Below are positions 62,467 through 64,000 of a stretch of DNA of 64,000 nt, piece by piece. The stretch comes from Flavobacteriales bacterium. Lineage in GTDB: Bacteria; Bacteroidota; Bacteroidia; Flavobacteriales_F; PHOS-HE28. The translations under genes were made by a program, and so were the position numbers. The notes below the pieces were generated by a model. That model saw only the letters and a list, made by a program, of their open reading frames with translations, was not told the DNA's origin and searched no databases. Every line of letters starts with the position of its first letter. Within the stretch, counting starts at the first letter, position 1. The stretch spans positions 620,001-684,000 of the forward strand of contig JACJZJ010000001.1 in assembly GCA_020635675.1 (NCBI GenBank), given 5' to 3'.

Positions 62467-62491
62467 CGCTGGCGCGGACCGGCGATCCGTG
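62467..62491. repeat. REP-like palindromic repeat, class 1, copy 2
   Basis: CGCTGGCGCGGACCGGCGAT and following CCGTG, with the stem CGGA-CCGGCGA-TCCG. It is followed by about 107 bases nearly identical to 61860-61966. Confidence 0.55.
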
Positions 62492-62556
62492 TCCCTTTCT
62501 CACAACACCCCCACCTCCAACATCCCCGGTATCCCGGCATACGCTCCCGCACTTGA

Positions 62557-63030
62557 TCAAAGGTAGTGGTGCGGCTCCGCCACAAGCCCGGCCTGCACCG
62601 GGTTCTCATGGATGTAGTCTAGTTTCTGACAGATGACCGCTGGTGTGCGCAGCCAGATGGGATGCAGGTCATGTTGCCAAAAGTGGATGGCTCCGGTGGC
62701 GCTCTTCAGCAGGGGCAGCATCCAGGCGGACCGGCTCTCCTGCAAGTTCGCGGTGATGGCCTCTACCACCTTTTTGGCGGTGAACTTCTTGTGGTCGCGG
62801 AGGATATCCTGGAGCCTGCCTCCTCCATCGGCCTTCGCGATCAGGTGGACGTGGTTGCTCATGACGCACCAGGCAAAGAGCGCAAGTCCCTTTTCCTGCT
62901 GGCAGTGGGCCAGGCTATCCACGATGATGTTCTTGTACTCGGGCCGGCTGAGCGCATCCACCCAGCCCAGGACGGCATAGGTCAGGAAATGGAGGTCCTC
63001 CTGGTCGTGGATCTTGTAGCGGCGGCTCAT
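62557..63030 (-). CDS. REP-associated tyrosine transposase (RAYT, IS200/Y1-like), C-terminally shortened
   Basis: 157 residues (MSRRYKIHDQEDLHFLTYAV start). The HUH metal motif is His60/His62 in VMSNHVHLIAK and the catalytic Tyr139 is in QKLDYIHENPVQAGL, so the nuclease core looks intact. The frame ends PHHYL-TGA. The orphan copy at 61867-61967 shows the same frame reading on through TAC into YSSARAYAGMPG..., and the DNA after this TGA still encodes that tail. The stop has therefore removed about 19 residues. RAYTs are domesticated single-strand transposases that mobilise REP palindromes; such repeats flank this gene on both sides. Confidence 0.88.
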   Translation of the reverse strand: MSRRYKIHDQEDLHFLTYAVLGWVDALSRPEYKNIIVDSLAHCQQEKGLALFAWCVMSNHVHLIAKADGGGRLQDILRDHKKFTAKKVVEAITANLQESRSAWMLPLLKSATGAIHFWQHDLHPIWLRTPAVICQKLDYIHENPVQAGLVAEPHHYL

Positions 63031-63057
63031 TGGAGCAAGGTAGGTGGGGGATGGGCT

Positions 63058-63080
63058 CGGATCACAGATCCGCGCCAGCG
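63058..63080. repeat. REP-like palindromic repeat, class 1, inverted copy
   Basis: CGGATCACAGATCCGCGCCA and following GCG, the reverse complement of the 61808 copy. It lies 28 bases before the transposase start. Confidence 0.65.
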
Positions 63081-63094
63081 GGGGGGGGCAACGC

Positions 63095-63460
63095 TCAGCG
63101 TGCGTTTTGGCCGTCCCCCTTCCGCATCCGCCGAAGGGCCGCACCCATGGATGTGCCGACCACGGCGAAGAGGAAGGCCACCGATACGATCCGTGCGTCA
63201 AGGTGCACGGGCTCGGCGGTCGGAAGTCCGGTCCATAGCGCAAGCGCTCCCATGGTCGGCAAGCCGAGCGAAAGCAGGATCGCCCATTGCCAGTTCGCCA
63301 TCGGCCGGAGAAGGCCGAGCAAGAAGCCTGCGAGCAGAAGGGGTACTATGGTGGCCGCCACTTCCGTGGTGTGCAGGTCGATCCAGCCGATGCCCAGGCC
63401 TAGAATGATAGCAAGCACGATGCATGTCAACGGACCGGGTGACCGCCAGTTGCGTTTCAT
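63095..63460 (-). CDS. Small multi-pass membrane protein
   Basis: 121 residues from the ATG at 63460 (MKRNWRSPGPLTCIVLAIIL; an ATG at 63475 adds five residues). Four hydrophobic helices: ITCIVLAIILGLGIGWI-like, VAATIVPLLLAGFLLGLL, WAILLSLGLPTMGALALW and IVSVAFLFAVVGTSMGAAL. The basic end is RRMRKGDGQNAR. No family recognised; perhaps an accessory protein of the envelope. Confidence 0.6.
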   Translation of the reverse strand: MKRNWRSPGPLTCIVLAIILGLGIGWIDLHTTEVAATIVPLLLAGFLLGLLRPMANWQWAILLSLGLPTMGALALWTGLPTAEPVHLDARIVSVAFLFAVVGTSMGAALRRMRKGDGQNAR

Positions 63461-63584
63461 GTTCCTTTCGTTCACACACCCGGTCCGACATGAGCGCCAG
63501 GTACTACGATCGAATTGAAGGTTCCGTCCGCTCGCGCCGTTCCGAGATGCTCTAAAGTATTGTCCAGGACCGTCCGGTCACGGA

Positions 63585-64000
63585 CTACTTCGGCCGGATC
63601 GGGATCCAGATCTCCTCTTCGGAGGTCGGGTCATTGTTCCGGTACCTGTCGCCAAGCACTTCAAAGTGCGGCCGGTCGTCCAGGGCGTAGGCCGAGCCGG
63701 GCAACCACGTTCCGTGGATGTGACGGAAGATCGAATTGTCCGTGCTCGGGCCCCGGTAATGGAAGGCGGCATAGCGCCCACCGTGCACGATCAATGTCTC
63801 CATGCCGGCCGGCACGTTGGCGAAGTCGGGCACTTCCACCGTGGCCCAACGCTCGAACGTACGCATGGGCTGGAGGTCCGCGAAGAAGTCCGATCCATAG
63901 ATGGCCACAGAGATGCGGTCGTTGCCCAAGGCATTCGTGACCTCCTTGCGCCGGGGCATGAAACGCCGCCACAACTCACCGACCCGGTGTTCGGCAAGGC
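63585..64000 (-). CDS. GyrI-like/AraC effector-binding domain protein, 5' end outside window
   Basis: The frame is open to the window edge (LAEHRVGELWRRFMPRRKEV), so the start lies beyond 64000; a TTG at 63974 is only an internal codon. The visible part has the family pattern RTFERWATVEVPDF, MET-x-x-x-x-GGRYAAFHYRG, FRHIHGTWLPGSAYALDDRP, HFEVLGDRYRNNDPTSEEE and IWIPIRPK. These domains bind small amphipathic molecules, either alone or fused to AraC-type DNA-binding domains. Whether this one is a stand-alone binder cannot be seen here. Confidence 0.8.
   Translation of the reverse strand, partial: LAEHRVGELWRRFMPRRKEVTNALGNDRISVAIYGSDFFADLQPMRTFERWATVEVPDFANVPAGMETLIVHGGRYAAFHYRGPSTDNSIFRHIHGTWLPGSAYALDDRPHFEVLGDRYRNNDPTSEEEIWIPIRPK

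Overview
The window is a GC-rich (around 60% by eye) bacterial chromosome segment that reads as Bacteroidota, most likely a high-GC Flavobacteriales-type genome. The reasons are: several proteins ending in type IX secretion (T9SS) C-terminal sorting domains; a short primary sigma factor beginning MRQLKITKSIT; a TonB-dependent receptor paired with a DUF4249 lipoprotein; a long-form GAPDH; and promoters resembling TTG-N(20-21)-TAnnTTTG. The species assignment is inference.

Layout. (1) 1-3520: envelope operon with a truncated PpiC-like protein, SurA-like chaperone, MoxR ATPase and an ICMT-like membrane protein. (2) 3600-22287: a large block of seven secreted proteins, the most interesting part of the window. 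Five consecutive genes (4583-18331) have unrelated N-terminal parts (choice-of-anchor-B propeller, lysyl oxidase, DOMON-like plus EEP nuclease, M36 metallopeptidase, VCBS/ASPIC-UnbV) but the same C-terminal module of about 242 residues. That module ends in two dockerin-like Asp/Asn loops and a conserved QLP terminus. They are bracketed by two proteins (3600-4388 and 18400-22287) that share an N-terminal beta domain and carry canonical T9SS tails; the second contains ten near-identical 219-bp repeats. I propose a cohesin/dockerin-like surface assembly with flanking scaffold genes; this is a hypothesis. (3) 22600-30064: housekeeping genes for GAPDH, RpoD, HtrA, DapF, MltG and a phosphohexomutase. 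(4) 30061-37276: a 14-repeat FG-GAP surface protein, DUF2279 protein, Nudix hydrolase, double TonB-C protein and Smr protein. (5) 37362-37789: RNase P RNA. (6) 37883-48883: two exported proteins of unknown role, KatG, a PKD/T9SS protein, ICMT-like protein, TrxB, and a DUF4249 plus TonB-receptor pair. (7) 49675-54252: a NarL-type response regulator and a TPR histidine kinase separated by an unknown protein and a putative secreted HExxH peptidase. (8) 54950-61258: tRNA-Pro(GGG), M1 aminopeptidase lipoprotein, secreted thioredoxin with T9SS tail, a serine hydrolase, a fused 2-oxoacid dehydrogenase E1 and a 57-residue membrane protein. (9) 61259-63100: an AT-richer island with a REP-associated tyrosine transposase (RAYT), a duplicated fragment of its 3' end and several palindromic REP-like repeats. 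(10) To the end: a small membrane protein and a GyrI-like domain protein cut by the window edge.

How the genes fit together: SurA, MoxR and HtrA serve envelope protein quality, and MltG serves peptidoglycan processing. The secreted block uses the Sec route plus T9SS or a T9SS-anchored scaffold. Degradative enzymes (M36, EEP nuclease, M1 peptidase) together with TonB-dependent uptake suggest a heterotroph living on polymers. KatG and TrxB give oxidative-stress defence. No rRNA, CRISPR array or prophage is visible.
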